Shown here one piece after another: positions 23,019 through 36,188 of a DNA stretch of 64,000 nt. The notes under the pieces were generated by a model. It made no database searches. It saw only the letters and a program-made list of their open reading frames with translations, and had not been told where the DNA came from. The stretch's first letter is position 1. Each line of letters begins with the position of its first letter. Origin of the DNA: Azolla caroliniana (Eukaryota > Polypodiophyta). The position numbers were made by a program, and so were the translations under genes. The stretch lies in the NCBI GenBank assembly GCA_043228905.1, contig JBHGNT010000018.1, positions 8,432,001 to 8,496,000 on the forward strand, read 5' to 3'.

Positions 23019-23890
23019 AACCTCAATATGATAGATAAACTTTCAAACGCTTCAACGCATTAGTAATCAAAGTCATGTTATATGGGGGTGGAGCTTTGGA
23101 TAGGAAACTCATGCCTTCTAGATGGAACAACATTTAAAAAAGTGCAAAAGAAGAAACCGTAATTATTTCTTCTAGTTGGGCCCAAGATGCAAGCAAATGC
23201 TTTAAGAGATGGAATCTTGACACACCACTCGAGCTACCAATTAATTATATCCTCATCAATAGACATACCATCAGGGTCAATAAATACATTCATAGTTAAA
23301 TGGCACGAGGATGCCAAAATATACAAATTAGAATATTATTGCACTCGCAAAAATCCACATGTTGGGATACCATTAAGAATGAGGGGGCACACCCAACCGT
23401 ATATCATCATCTTGGTGCCATTCAAAGAAAGACATACAATCAATCGTACCGTGATATTGCCATTGATAATGAAGCATGGAGAAGCCCACATCACATGTGT
23501 AGACTTTGCCCCAATAAGGAGATTGAGGATCAAGACCACCTCACAATGAAGCACCGGTAACCATTTCACAATACTTCCTCACCATCAATTACCTTATGCA
23601 CCAACCATGCCTCTAAGGTACTCACATCATATGCTCGCTAATTAAGCATATAAAGGAATAGACAAATACATGAACCACTTTGTCGACATCCTTTGCATTT
23701 GATGATAATACATTGTCTCACAATCTCTCTCAAAGTTCATGCTCCCCTTTCTCCTTTTTTTAAACCATTACTTTCATAAACTACATGCCATTGGTGTATC
23801 GAACTCAAGAACTCATGGTCTTCAACAAGTTGATAAAAGTATCTCAATTAAGACCTGATTGTTTCCACCCCTCTCTCTATCTCTTCGTAA

Positions 23891-24008
23891 ATGTGTGTTT
23901 GTTATTAAAACAATATGACAATACAACCATTGCTATCTCCACTACTTCATTAGTAGCCATATGGCAAGGTAAACCCTCTCAAGTGTTGTAATACTAGATG
24001 AGATAAAT
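23891..24008 (+). repeat. Dispersed repeat, copy 1
   Basis: Shares GTTTGTTATTAAAACAA, ACTTCATTAGTAG and CTCTCAAGTGTTGTAATACT with 34695-34802 over about 115 bases. It is probably part of an unrecognised mobile element; no ends or coding part were identified. Confidence 0.6.
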
Positions 24009-24011
24009 CTA

Positions 24012-24032
24012 CTCTCTCTCTCTCTCTCTCTC
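24012..24032. repeat. (CT)n microsatellite
   Basis: Short CT repeat directly upstream of the SINE-like head. Confidence 0.9.
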
Positions 24033-24049
24033 TTATTGTAATTATCTTA

Positions 24050-24112
24050 CCCTAGTGGTAAGTTGTTAGCACTACAAGCATTGCGTTGTGGGTTCAAAAC
24101 CCAACTTCTTCA
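24050..24112 (+). mobile_element. tRNA-derived SINE-like head
   Basis: The plus strand has TACCCTAGTGGTAAG (A-box-like) and, 43 bases on, GGGTTCAAAACCC (B-box with a T-stem TGGG/CCCA). Here the block is not inside a recognised LTR, so it could be a SINE head or part of an LTR in antisense orientation. It is followed by another (TC)n run at 24179-24209. No A-rich tail or target duplication was found. Confidence 0.4.
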
Positions 24113-24174
24113 CCTCTGTACTTCTTATATGTCTCTCAATTCACTAGATGCCATTGTGGAATGTTGTGGTTTCT

Positions 24175-24178
<4 letters not shown>

Positions 24179-24209
<31 letters not shown>
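24179..24209. repeat. (TC)n microsatellite
   Basis: Thirty-one bases of TC repeat about 70 bases after the SINE-like head. Confidence 0.9.
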
Positions 24210-24213
<4 letters not shown>

Positions 24214-25440
24214 AAAGCGTGACAAAGCATACCTACAAATGTCTATATCAATAGAAAGCTATCAAACAAGGGGTTTGGATCTTGTTTCCAAGGCATTAAC
24301 CTCGTTCTTCTAGATGGGCATACTTCAAGTAAGATGTGACAAAAAATCAGTATAATTTTGGGAATGGAATTTTGACTTTTTTCTTTGATCATTGCTTCTA
24401 ACTTCTCAAGATTACAACCTTGATTGTTGATTTTGACTACTTTATTGCACCAACTTGATCATCCGCTTGGTACTTGATAGCCATCAATGTCATAAATGAA
24501 CAAGTTATTGTTGATCTTGAAGCTAGAAAGGCAACTTGAGGCACATAAACATGCATGCCAACACTAACACGTTGATCAAGTCTTTAAAGCTTTTCCTAGA
24601 TGCCATCTTCATTGTGTCCATTTAGAATTGGATTACCCCTAGCAATTAGGATACCTGAGGTGTGCTTCATGGAGTTGTTAAGGAAGAGATGTGATGCATG
24701 AAAAGAAAAATGGCGTTTTACTAAGATGCATTACCAAGATACACTCGATTTCAAATTCACACCCATGAATTCATGCTCTCACTTTATTACTGAGTCAATA
24801 TCTCATGGTTGATGCAAGCTTTCAATTCATTTTTAGACTCAAGAATAGAGAAGAAGCTGAAGTGGGATTCACATTAAACTACTCACTTAAAAATAATGCG
24901 GTGTTAAATTTGGAGGCATCTCTCATTAGAATTGTGTTTAGTTTCACACTCACACACATTACCACCTAGCTACATTCCCATCGTCGATGCATGATTGCAA
25001 TACATCACTCTGCTAACTACTCTTAGTAGTATGATTTAAGGTTCCACCCAATGGAAAGAAGTAACAACTATTTACATGGTGTATACTTGCAAATGGTTTA
25101 AGCAAGAAATTTACAACTACTCAGTTGGCAACCATGCATTGGATTATGGTTGATGCACTCCCATTGCTTATGCATTTAGAGGTATGTGTTTATACAACAA
25201 AGTCCTACGTGCTAGACAAGGAGTTGTCCCCAATGTAACTCGTATCATTTCTTGCGATCAATAACAATGTGGGACATGAACATGGATTGAGTCTCGACCC
25301 AGAGCTTATACGCTTTCAGGAAGACGATGGCGAATGAAGAAGTAAAGGTATGATCGTGATTCGTGAATGAGTTGCACACCGATTGGAGTAGCTAACTATT
25401 AGTATGGAATAAAGAAGCCTAATGGATTGATTGACTAGAG

Positions 25441-26075
25441 CTATATATGTATACACATTTATATGTATGTATGTATGTATGTATGTATGCATGCATGTAT
25501 GTTAATGTATGTATGTATGATGATGATGGTGACAATGATATGCTTGTAAAGCCATCTCTCTCTCTGTCTCTCTCTCTACACCATGCTTTAAACTCACACC
25601 CTATCTATACAACACACTTTTATATTCCAAAATCTAAATCTTCCTCTTCCACTTCCTCTTCTTCCACTTTGATTCTATTCTTCTCTGTTTTTTTTCCCCC
25701 TTCTGCCTTTCGTTCATATTGTTTGCACACACACACCCTTCAATTCATCTTTTGTTTTTGATAAGCGCCTTTTACCCTAACTCATTTGGCTCTGTTTTCT
25801 TCACCGTCTCTTTCATCATTTGGACGGAGTTTCTTTGTTTCACGATCTGTTTGAAAGCCAAAATTGTCTTCCTTCTGGAACTATCTTCATCATCGTCAAC
25901 ATTGTAGGCTTTATCTGATCGCCCAACAGGTCAGTCATACCTTTTTAGTATATGTTTTGTTGAATGGATTCTTTTCTCTGGGCAAAAAGGCATCTTGGGT
26001 TGTGAAAATTGGCGTAAAATAACTTAGTTTTGTGATTTGAGAGGTATTCTTTCTTTTCTGAAGGGGGAAAAAGCT
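25441..26075 (+). promoter_or_regulatory. TPS promoter-proximal region and 5' leader with a probable intron
   Basis: A CT-rich stretch (25558-25577 and pyrimidine-rich DNA to 25800) is typical of a plant 5' leader. A probable leader intron runs 25930-26063: donor CCAACAG|GTCAGT, acceptor TTCTTTCTTTTCTGAAG|G. Class II plant TPS genes are known for an intron just before the start codon. Splicing here would leave AAAAAGCT directly before the ATG at 26076 and remove the region just upstream of it. The transcription start is not resolved; short upstream open frames (such as 25719-25907) could exist in the leader. Confidence 0.5.
25460..25520. repeat. (ATGT)n-type microsatellite upstream of TPS
   Basis: Interrupted repeats of TATG with GCATGCATG in the middle. 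They lie shortly after a TATA-like CTATATATG (25441-25449), so they may fall in the promoter or the very start of the TPS leader. Confidence 0.8.
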
Positions 26076-29000
26076 ATGGTTTCAAGATCATATACAAATC
26101 TGTTAGATTTAACAGGGGATTATAACCCCCCTAATTTCTCAAGAGGAGCAAAGAAGCTACCCCGATCGTGCACAGTGCCTGGTATCTTATCTGATCTGCT
26201 TCGAGACGATGACTACACAAGTAGTGTCTACTCGGATGCCACGTCTTCAGTTTCTCAAGAGAGATGCATTATAGTGGCTAACACTTTACCTTTGAATGGC
26301 AAGAAGCGAGCCGATGGTAAATCCTGGTCATTCAGTTGGGATGAAGATTCATTGCTTTGGCAACTCAAAGATGGTCTCCCTGATGATATGGAAGTCATAT
26401 ATATTGGTTTCCTTAAATGTGAGATCGAGCCATCGGAGCAAGAAGATGTAGCAGCAAATCTTCATGAGATGTTTAATTGTTTTCCAGTATTCATCTCTGA
26501 TGAGATTCGAAGCCGGTTTTACCATGGTTTTTGTAAGCAAATGCTCTGGCCCCTTTTTCATTACATGCTTCCCCTTGCACCCGACCATGGTAATCGATTT
26601 GATCGACTTCTTTGGCAAGCTTATGTGTCAGTTAACAAGACTTTTGCTGCAAAAGTCATGGAGGTCATTGTCCCTGATGATGACTTTGTTTGGGTTCATG
26701 ACTATCACCTCATGCTTTTGCCAACTTTGCTTCGGAAGAAATGTAATAGAGTGAAGTTGGGTTTCTTCCTCCATAGCCCTTTTCCTTCATCGGAAATTTA
26801 TCGGACACTTCCGGTGCGAGATGAACTTCTACGAGGTCTCTTGAATGCCGATGTGATAGGATTTCATACGTTTGATTATGCCCGCCATTTCCTATCATGC
26901 TGTAGCAGGATGCTTGGCCTTGAATATGAATCAAAGAGGGGGTATATAGGGTTAGAGTACTATGGCCGCGATGTGACTATCAAGATAATGCCTGTTGGTG
27001 TTCATATGGGTCAACTTCAGGCAGGATTGAACCTTCAAGAAACAGAAGATAAGATTGCTGAGCTTAATGAAGAATTCAAAGGGAAGATTGTGTTGCTTGG
27101 GCTTGATGACATGGATATCTTCAAAGGCATTGGATTGAAGCTTCTCGCATTGGATAACCTATTGAAGGAGCATCCTGATCTACGAGGAAAGGTAGTAATG
27201 GTGCAAATCGTAAATCCAGCCCGAGGCAAAGGAAAGGATGTGGAAGAAGTGACAGCTGAAGTATATGGTGTGGTGGAGAGGATAAACCATGAGTTTGGAA
27301 CTGCAGAAGGGTATGTGCCCATTGTGCTTCTTGAAAGGCCAGTTCCTTTCTATGAAAGACTTGCATATTATACGGTTGCAGAGTGTTGCGTTGTGACAGC
27401 TGTCCGCGATGGTATGAATTTGATACCATATGAATATATAGTTAGTAGGCAGGGGTGTGAGAGACTGGATTCACACTTTGCTTCTATTGAAGATCCACCC
27501 AAAAAAAGCTTGCTTGTCTTGTCAGAGTTTATTGGGTGTTCTCCTTCTTTAAGCGGAGCTATCAGAGTAAACCCTTGGAATGTAGTGGCTGTTGCTGATG
27601 CATTAAACATGGCCATCACAATGCCTGAATCGGAAAAGCAATTGAGGCATGAAAAGCATTTCAAGTATGTGAGCACTCATGATGTTGCCTATTGGGCACG
27701 GAGCTTTATGCAAGACTTAGAAAGGGCATGTAAAGATCATTTAAAGAGGCGGTGTTGGGGCATAGGTTTTGGGCTGAATTTTCGGGTCATAGCGCTTGAC
27801 CCCAATTTTAAAAAGCTATCACCCGAACACATCATATCAGCCTACAAAAGGACCAAAAACCATGCCATCTTACTCGATTATGATGGTACAATGGTATCTC
27901 AAACATCGATAAATAAAACTCCAGGCGGAGAAATAATATCAGTCTTGAATGCCTTATGCAATGATCTGAAAAATGTGGTATTCATTGTAAGTGGACGCAG
28001 TCGTGAAGATCTTTCTGGTTGGTTTTCTCCCTGCAAGAACCTTGGCATTGCAACAGAGCATGGTTATTATATGAGGTATGCCATTCATTCAAGCAAATCT
28101 AATGTTATGGTAAACGATCGTGGCTTTTATGTTGTTATGGTTTTTCATAAATATTGTGCGTTTTGAGAAAATATCTAGTCAGGTAGTTTGTTCTTTCAAG
28201 GGATTTGTAAGATCACTGGGAAATATATGAAGTATGACATGCTTCGTGCTAGAAATAGAGTAGCTGCAGCTTTTCTATTGGTTATATTTAAGGATTAGCT
28301 ATGTTGGTGCTCGTACCACAAAGGCCAATCCTTAAATCCTTGGTTGCCAAATCCATCCTTGTCATTATTGTATGCATTGGTGTGGTCATAATGATATTGC
28401 TATGACATAAATGCTGAGAATTTGACCTTCTCTAGATGGAACCGGGATGAAGATTGGGAGACTTGTGTACCAGAATCAGAGTTTGAGTGGAAACAAGTGG
28501 CTGGTCCGATAATGCAACTATATACAGAGAGTACTGATGGCTCATTCATCGAAGCAAAAGAGAGTGCAATTGTATGGCATCATCGAGATGCTGATCCTGA
28601 CTTTGGTGCCTGGCAAGCAAAAGAGTTGCTAGATCATCTCGAGAGTGTCCTTGGGAATGAGCCAGTGGTGGTGACGCGTGGTAAAAATATCGTGGAAGTG
28701 AAACCCCAGGTATGAATCCATTTTTGTTAGTCTTTTAAATTTCTACTTGGTTTTACGTGCCAAAAATTACAAAATTTCCATTGATTGTTTTTGAGTTATT
28801 TATTTTGGGCATTTTTTTCTTAATCACTTTATTTAACTTCTATTTTAAATATGGGTAATTCCTTCAATTTTGGATAAAGGGTTTATAAGATGATATTTCC
28901 AAAAAACCCTTTCATTAGATACCCGAAAAATGAAATGCAAATTTGAAAATTTCCCTAAAACAAGACATTTAACAGGGTGTAAGCAAAGGTATGGTAACAA

Positions 29001-29284
29001 AGAGGCTTCTTGCATCGATGGCAAGCCGAGGCACACCGCCGGATTTTGTTTTGTGCATAGGTGATGACAAATCAGATGAAGACATGTTTGAGAGCATAGC
29101 AGATGCCGTTGTGGCTCCATCGGCAGAAGTCTTTGCGTGCACTGTGGGGAGAAAGCCAAGTAAAGCTAAGTATTATCTCGAAGACATAGGGGATGTTATC
29201 TATATGCTACACGGCCTTGCAAAAGCCAGTCAACAACCTCTTCAAAGGAGCTTGTCTCGTGTTTCGTATGCAAACGATGAATAA
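26076..29284 (+). CDS. TPS: Class II trehalose-6-phosphate synthase (TPS5/7-like), 3 coding exons
   Basis: Exons 26076-28075, 28436-28709 and 28976-29284 join with GT-AG introns and no frame break to give 860 residues, the usual class II length. The start is the first ATG (MVSRSYTNLLDL), the conserved class II N-terminus. A GT20-type synthase domain (about residues 65-545) is followed by a TPP-like HAD domain with both phosphatase boxes: LDYDGT (600-605) and GDDKSDED (787-794). Synthase landmarks VHDYHLM, HSPFPSSEIY and VRDGMNLIPYEYI are present. Two Arg that bind substrate in active class I/OtsA enzymes are replaced: IVANTLPL has Thr70, and GLDDMDIFKG has Asp345, with Lys350 kept. Class II proteins generally lack clear synthase activity and are thought to be regulatory in trehalose-6-phosphate/sugar signalling, cytosolic with SnRK1 and 14-3-3 links (family knowledge). 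The N-terminal SVSQERCIIVAN stretch suggests the TPS5/7 side. No lesions were seen. Confidence 0.95.
28076..28435 (+). other. TPS intron 1 of the coding region
   Basis: Donor ATGAG|GTATG and acceptor TTCTCTAG|ATGG. Joining restores MRWNRDEDWETC, matching the W-x-x-x-x-x-WE region after the EHGY motif in other class II proteins. The phase is 2. Confidence 0.9.
28710..28975 (+). other. TPS intron 2 of the coding region
   Basis: Donor CCCCAG|GTATG and acceptor TTTAACAG|GGTG. Joining gives VEVKPQGVSKG, a conserved class II junction. The phase is 0. The interior is AT-rich with nothing else recognised. Confidence 0.92.
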
Positions 29285-29513
29285 GTGGTTCATATTCGTA
29301 TTCATCGACAAAATTGAATTGGTAAGTGATTTTTATGTTCGGAGTCATCAAGGATAAATTTCCATTGGGCTTTGTTTGGAAGAGAAGAAGTGGTTTATGC
29401 AATGTTGAATGAAACGAATGGAAGAGGAATGATGGAGAGCTTCTGGGTCGTTGCGATTTCATTGAAATTGAGATGCCAAATACTGGGTTTATTGCTTGCC
29501 ATAGGTGGCAGGC

Positions 29514-29519
29514 AATAAA
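29514..29519 (+). terminator. Candidate TPS polyadenylation signal AATAAA
   Basis: An AATAAA lies 230 bases after the TPS stop codon in otherwise plain 3' sequence. It is a reasonable but unproven 3' end signal. Confidence 0.4.
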
Positions 29520-32500
29520 ATTTCTTAATGAATCATTTTTTTGGATTAGTTGAAATATGTAGGAATAAGAAAGAAACAATGACTAGTGCTCTATTTCCAG
29601 CATTTGTGTTGAACACTACTTGTTAGTAAATTCTGTTCATATTGAGTGTAACATATAAAAGAGAGATGACGCATTGATTTGGGGGTTGCCTGAAACTTTG
29701 CCCAAATATGAAGACATTCAAATAACACAGAAACATTGTTCGTGTCTACTCTCTGATGTATTAGGACATTCTTTATTAGAAAGAAAGAATAATCCTTTTT
29801 CTACATAAGAGTGTGTCCTTTTGAATGAACTCGTGTTCTACATATATACTTAGTGAAAGTTGTGCATAGAGAACTTCACAGATGAATTCTACCTTGAAGT
29901 TGTATACCATACCTGTATTAAGTCTACATGTCACTATGGAAGATCATGTGGTGGCTCGTTATTGATTTTGAATAATGAAAGCAAATTAATTAAACATGTG
30001 AACAAATTTTGACTGGTCTAGGTCATGTCATTCATTACCATTTTTTCTTCTAATGATATAGTGGATACAATTTGCAAAATGGAGTTTATTTGATGACCTT
30101 CCAATGTCCTTGTACCTTACGATTGAGGTTTAGAGGCTTGACCTTGTTGTGATGTCGTATTATAGGAGTTCTTAGTTAGGGTAGATATCGACCCTTGTTT
30201 TGATGCCCAATAGGCTGCTACTGTTAGTTACATATTTTTACATGATGAACATCAAATGTATACATTGGGTGGCACAGCATATAGTGTTGACAGATAATTT
30301 CTTTGATGTAGAGGAAAGTGAGTAGAAAGAAGGGAATGCAATATTAGTGGGTGGTGAATGTGTATATATCTATTTGTAAATGCTCTGGGCATTTTGTCGA
30401 CCATAGTTCTATTAGACATTGCAACCATCCTCATGCAACTGTACCTATTTGGAGATATGCAACTTTGTCTATTTGGTGATATGCATGTCGCATACAACTC
30501 ACAATAACACAATGACGAGATATCATGACAAAAATAGTTGTGTTTTGCAGCATTTGGAATTACCCCTGAATTCTATAGGAATTGTGATGCACTACCATTG
30601 TAGTGAAACATAACAAGGTGTATAGTTTTGCATATGTATAAATAATTGTTCTTTATCAAAGAAGTAGAGTTTGCTTATTTTTATTTCCTTTGCAAATGGT
30701 TTGTGCCACCAACTTTGTCTTGAGATTTTCATGGTAACAAAATTAGTAAGATGTGTGCGAATTTCTCTCTTTGGTGAAGTAAGCACCATCTTTTGATTAT
30801 ATTCACCCATGGTATGCCACAATAAAACCAAACATATGTAGATGCTTGTGTGAAAGAATGGTTTTGGTCTTTTGTCAACTTTGAGTTCAATGCCTTGTCA
30901 ATCAAACCATATACAACCCCAAACTATGGTTTGCCATCGTATAAGGGAACGTACTAAAATGCTATCAAAGAACCATTTCCTCTTTTCAATCTAATACAAG
31001 CTTCATTATTTTAATGGCTTGTTAAGTGGCTATTGGTCATACTTTCTAACGAATCTAGGATGGTTTGCACAACTTGTTAAATATAGGAGTTTCCTTGTGA
31101 TATAGAAAGTTGACACCTCTATTAGGTTTTTTATATGACTCAATAGTCAAGATGTCATTAAGTGTTCCCTATTGAAAAACTAGCACATAGTAGGAAATCT
31201 CTGTCCTTTGTAAATACTTATGTTGAGGTTATAAAAACAAAGACGTGATTATTTGCAATCTGATCTAAGTTTATTTACCCATATGTAGAACCATTATAGT
31301 CTCTACAATATATGTTAATTTAAAGTTTTTAATCAATCCCACCCATGTTCTTCATGTTATTTATCAATTTACTGTTCTTTAAGTGAATCAAATTTTTCCC
31401 GTACTATTATCCAAGTCCAAAGACGCACTAGATCACCTTCTATGATATACAATGCCTCACATCTTTGGATGCCATCAATAATAAAACTAGCACTTGTAAA
31501 AATTTATGCCACTTTACCAATAAAAAGGAAAAAAATAGTTATATGCAATTGGTGGGTGGGCTTTACAATGGGTTTAAACATAGAAGACCAATTTACATTG
31601 CCTTAGGTTTGTAAAATACCTACATATATTTTTATTTATTTATACTATGACCATGTGTTTAAAGAGCAAAGTGACAATCATTGTCTCCAAAAGTGATGGT
31701 GAGGGAGATCCTCACGATGTGCTGCTCATTACTATGGTTCCAACAAGGATGCAAAGGAATGAGACCTATGAGTGCGTGGGAATCAAGAAGAAGCCCAACT
31801 ATGATACGTTTAATTGTTTACATGTAAATAATGGTAAGTTTCTTTGAATCTAGCAAACCTAAATGTATTACAAACATATCTCCACTAAAAAACTTGGCAT
31901 TTGTCAAACTCCCGATTTTATTTCCGTATATGTGAACTTTTGCAACATGGTATAATAATAACTTTAAAATCTAAATCAAACCGTACTCCAACATATGGAT
32001 ATAGAATTAGATATATCAAACCAAGTATGATGCTTCCATAATTGGGTAACTTAGTACCAAGTTTGTCTAAAATTTGGCAATGCCACATATTACGAGGATA
32101 ACGTATGCAAATTAGTATTCCACAATTTATTGAATACTGGTCATTGCTTGTTGGGTCAACAAAATATTCTTTGCATGTTGTAACTTTCATGAACGATTTT
32201 TAAAAGATTTTTTTATGTGAATATACTCCAAAAAATGTAAACAATCAACAAGCCTTTAGAAGAGCGCCAACTTTGGGGGATGGTGGGAACTTTGTTTCTC
32301 CTGTATCATTAGGTTTTTGTAGACTATTGATGCAAGAGGAAAGACCATATCAAAGGAGCCTTTTCAAACATGACTAGAAGAGATCTACGAGTGGGTACCT
32401 TTCTCTACCTTTCCATATGAATGGATGCCATGGGAGGTCTCTACTTCGCTAGAAAACCACACATACTGAACATCCCAAGTCTTCAAGAACGACTTTGGCA

Positions 32501-35500
32501 TTATTGATAAGTGAGGATAACGAGTTGTTGAGAATTGCAATTCCAATTATTTTTTTGTTCATCTTTTAACGTAAGGTTTACTTTCACATTAATAATCTCA
32601 AAATTTCTCGCCCTTTCTAAAAATATTCTTGATTTGTGGACTTTACTGCCTACAAGGAAGCCCTAAATTCTCTTGCATAACAAAATAGGTGGAACTAACA
32701 CTTCGTTAATAACGACTTCTTGAAGCATTATTGTTTATGGCTCTTCATCAAGAAACTCTTGATGGGTTCATAGAGTATGATACACTTGGAACAATGTAGG
32801 CCCCTCTCATCCACCTATATCTCAAAATCCCTCTCACATCTTAAAAAACCAAATCCCTTTGTGAATGGAACCTTGACTTTGGCTTTGAGATGGACAAAGA
32901 ATATCCTCTTTTATTATCTAACTTACCATGCCTTGCCACTTTATACCTTGACAAATAATCATTGTTCGCTTAATGTCAACTTGATAACTTGGTTTCCTAA
33001 GGAAAAAACTTATCTATTTCTTATAGTTCAATGTTGATGATTTGTGTTCGTAAGGATAACTCAAAGTATTCTATTTTATTTTGGACAATCCAACGTTGAT
33101 GACTTGAATACATAAGGACGACTCGAAGTGTTCTATTTCAGGCTAGATGAGGTGACTCTTTCCACTTGTTTATACGTGAGTACCGTTCATTTTCACCATA
33201 TTATATATATGTATATATTGTATACATGCATACGTCAAGGAGAACAAATGATCTTGATTCAACTATGAGAAGGAATTCCATTCCATGTAACATGATGTAC
33301 TATTGGAAAATCTTGTGATGCAAAGCTATGTATTCAAGTCTTCAGTAATGGTTTTTGTGTTGATTTCAATTACAAAACCTCTTTGTGATCTTAGGCAACA
33401 CATAAATCGATACTACTATTTCTCTTAAAAATATGGTTTCCCAACATTTACACCAATTGAATGTGAATAAATTAGCATTGAAATTTAAAAACAATGCTAA
33501 TAATATAGATATAAGAGAGAAACTATACATATACTGTTATACATATGAGGTAATAAACTCAAAGTTTCAATGAATGAATACAATATTAATCAAATGAATG
33601 TAGGTCAATTAGATAAATAAATCATGCATGACAAAACTATCAAACACATTGCTATTTTCATTATATCTCCAATGCTCTAGACTTTTAATGGTTTCTCAAT
33701 TTTTTTTTTGTCACCTCCCAAAGAGCAATTATATGTGCTATTTGAGAAATTTTGTCGGAAATTAATCCCCTTTTCCTTAATTAGTGTATGGTCAAATCAT
33801 GCTATTTTCTTCTTATTTTGGACAAGCATATTTTGGGAAAAATGAAAATTCAGGGGCATTTGAGAAAATAAGAGAAATATGAATCATGATACAAATATGC
33901 ATAGCATATAATAAGAGACGTATATGAATTAAAACTACTATCTTTCATAAGGTCTATTGTTGATGTGTAGAGGGAATGGTAAGTCAAGTGATATATAAAT
34001 TCATGACACAAACATAAACAAGTAGATTCTAAAATATATGTATGTTAATGACTTATTGTTAAATAGCAATAAGCTTTAATTGATGGAAAATAACTAAAAT
34101 AACACTACTTGTGAGTTTCGTTGCATGTCATTTAATTATTTATTGCAATTCATAGAGATCCAACTTTTTAAGATATTTTTGTTTTTCAAAAACTAGTTTG
34201 CAACCACATTTTTGAAATGTCGACTTGAATGGGTTTGTGTTGCTGATATTGAAGATGTTAATTGTGAATTGTGTCAAGGATGTGTTAATGGACATTGTAT
34301 TACAATCGGATTGGTTTGGAGATACACCTACATATAAGGCTTGGGAACCCATTGACGATCTTACTACTGCCATAGTTATAGAAAAGAATTCTATTGATTG
34401 TTTCTTGATAAACCAAATCTTTGTTCATACATTGAGATTCATAGAACTCATCGTATAAGAAAGGGGATGTTACCATGAGTATATAGGGATATTGTTTATA
34501 ATGAAGTGGTAAGCTTGCCATAGGCACCGTAACCTACATCTCTAAGCCTAAAAGATCACTCACTACTCTCTTACCACCCCCATGATGGTAGTAGTAGGTA
34601 CCAAGCTTCATAAGATTACTATGGTAGCGATACACCTTAGGTGCCAATTGTGTCTATGTATATATGTATTTGTTCCCTTGTTTTTCCCCCATAAATCTAT
34701 GTTTGTTATTAAAACAAGATGATAATCCATGACTTCATTAGTAGTGATATGGCAAGGTAAAGCCTCTCAAGTGTTGTAATACTAGATGACATAACTCTAC
34801 CTCATCTTGGGACAACGTCCCCATACAACATAGTTGTGAAAATTGCCAAATAAACTTCCTTTCATCCTACGGAGTTGTGTTACCCCAAGAAGTCCATCAA
34901 ACAAGAACCCATTTCTCATGGTCCAATTAAACCACATCGCCCAATACATAAGGTAGTCAAATACAACATGATGTGATGGCGGGGGTATAACTTTATCCTC
35001 ATCAATAAAAACTCACTTAAAAGGTGAGAAAATACTTCATGTTAATGATGCCCAAAGTTATGATATAACCTCCCAAATGGCTTTATCAATCAAACATGTA
35101 ATGAACTTATGTCGGGCATCTTTGTCAACCATTGTATAGAAAAAACATGTCCCATTTGAAATATATCTTCATTTTAAAGCCATCGCTGAAAGCCACCCAC
35201 CAACCATCACATGTCAAAGAAACATTGTTGCACGAAATAGAAGGTAAGACTGCCATCTTGCATCTAAAACTCGATGCCACCACTTTACATGTCGAGTAAT
35301 GTATTACTTTACATGTTCCCTCATTTCACTTGCCTTATTAAGTGGTAACTCTTAAGGCTTTGAGGCACACTATTAGGCCATTGATGACCTCTATCATTCA
35401 TCTATTATAATTGGATTTCTAAGATCATTGTTCAGAGTCATACATATCTAGTTAATGTCATTGAGAATTCACTGCGAGGATCACCTCATAATTTTTAGAA

Positions 35501-36160
35501 TATAGACTAGGCACTAGATGAAAAGATATAAGCACATGAGTAAATTTTTGGATGGAAACAATTGAACTTGCCATGTTGACCAAAGACGGTGTCTTGTCCA
35601 CCAGATGACATATGACGAGGGGGTCTAAACCACAAAGTTGGGAGAATTTACCTTCAAATGAAGGGTCAAATTTTTAATTTTCCGAAATCTTGAGCCTTTG
35701 ACTTTAGCCTTCGAGTGAAAGTTCGACCCTATGCCGTCTTATTGCCACTTATTTCCATCATCTACCACTGTTTGTCACGATCATTACTTGTTATAGGATG
35801 CTCTAGCTCCATTTGTTGTCATGGTTGTCACCGTCTCCCCTCTCGACGTGCAAGTGGCGTCAACTAACGCCATCTCACCCTGTCTCTTGAGCTTCATTAC
35901 TTTCGTCTCTGTGTCAACTTCAGTTCCCTCCCTTTTTACTTTTCCTTCATATTTAATCTAATTCAAAAGGAAAACACACATCTATATTTCCCCAAATACC
36001 CTTCCCTACATACCAATGTAAATTTCCCTTTAGACATACATATTGAGTAAACACTTCAAAAAATGTTTATATGCACATTCATGCATCGAGTCAAACACTC
36101 CAAAAAATACATTAACATTTAGTTTCATATACATTTAGTTTCTATAGACCCCCTCACACA
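29520..36160. other. Long intergenic region, no convincing gene
   Basis: AT-rich DNA with only short, chance-like open frames. It holds the second copy of the dispersed repeat (34695-34802). On the minus strand around 34800-35000 there is some coding-like character (a run reading CPKMR and FNWTMRNG) without a recognisable family. Nothing else could be supported. Confidence 0.45.
34695..34802 (+). repeat. Dispersed repeat, copy 2
   Basis: Matches 23891-24008 in the same orientation, including GTTTGTTATTAAAACAA and CCTCTCAAGTGTTGTAATAC. A short internal segment of copy 1 is missing here. Confidence 0.6.
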
Positions 36161-36188
36161 TCACTTCTTGACGCTCTGCCTCATGCGT

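Larger units (their letters stand above)
17395..25440. other. Long intergenic region, no convincing gene
   Basis: About 8 kb of AT-rich DNA with only short, composition-driven open frames. It contains microsatellites (17681-17720, 22981-23017, 24012-24032, 24179-24209), one copy of a dispersed repeat (23891-24008), a SINE-like head (24050-24112) and a diverged internal duplication near 19416 and 19590 (AAAATTATCATGATACCCTA). A Cys/His cluster near 23500-23545 (CRLCPNKEIEDQDHL) recalls the tail of non-LTR reverse transcriptases but is too short to call. Confidence 0.5.

Noticed and set aside
23300-23560. Possible non-LTR retrotransposon tail (CRLCPNKEIEDQDHL)
   Set aside because: Only one short Cys/His cluster is suggestive; no RT or endonuclease motifs are nearby on either strand, so it is not listed as an element.
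25719-25907. Conserved upstream ORF in the TPS leader
   Set aside because: A 62-codon frame exists, but without comparison to other species there is no sign of peptide conservation.
31647-31847. Small open frame of 66 codons
   Set aside because: No family resemblance, no splice or promoter context; length is within chance expectation for AT-rich DNA.
34800-35000. Minus-strand coding-like stretch
   Set aside because: A few readable runs between stops, but no family match and no supporting motif.
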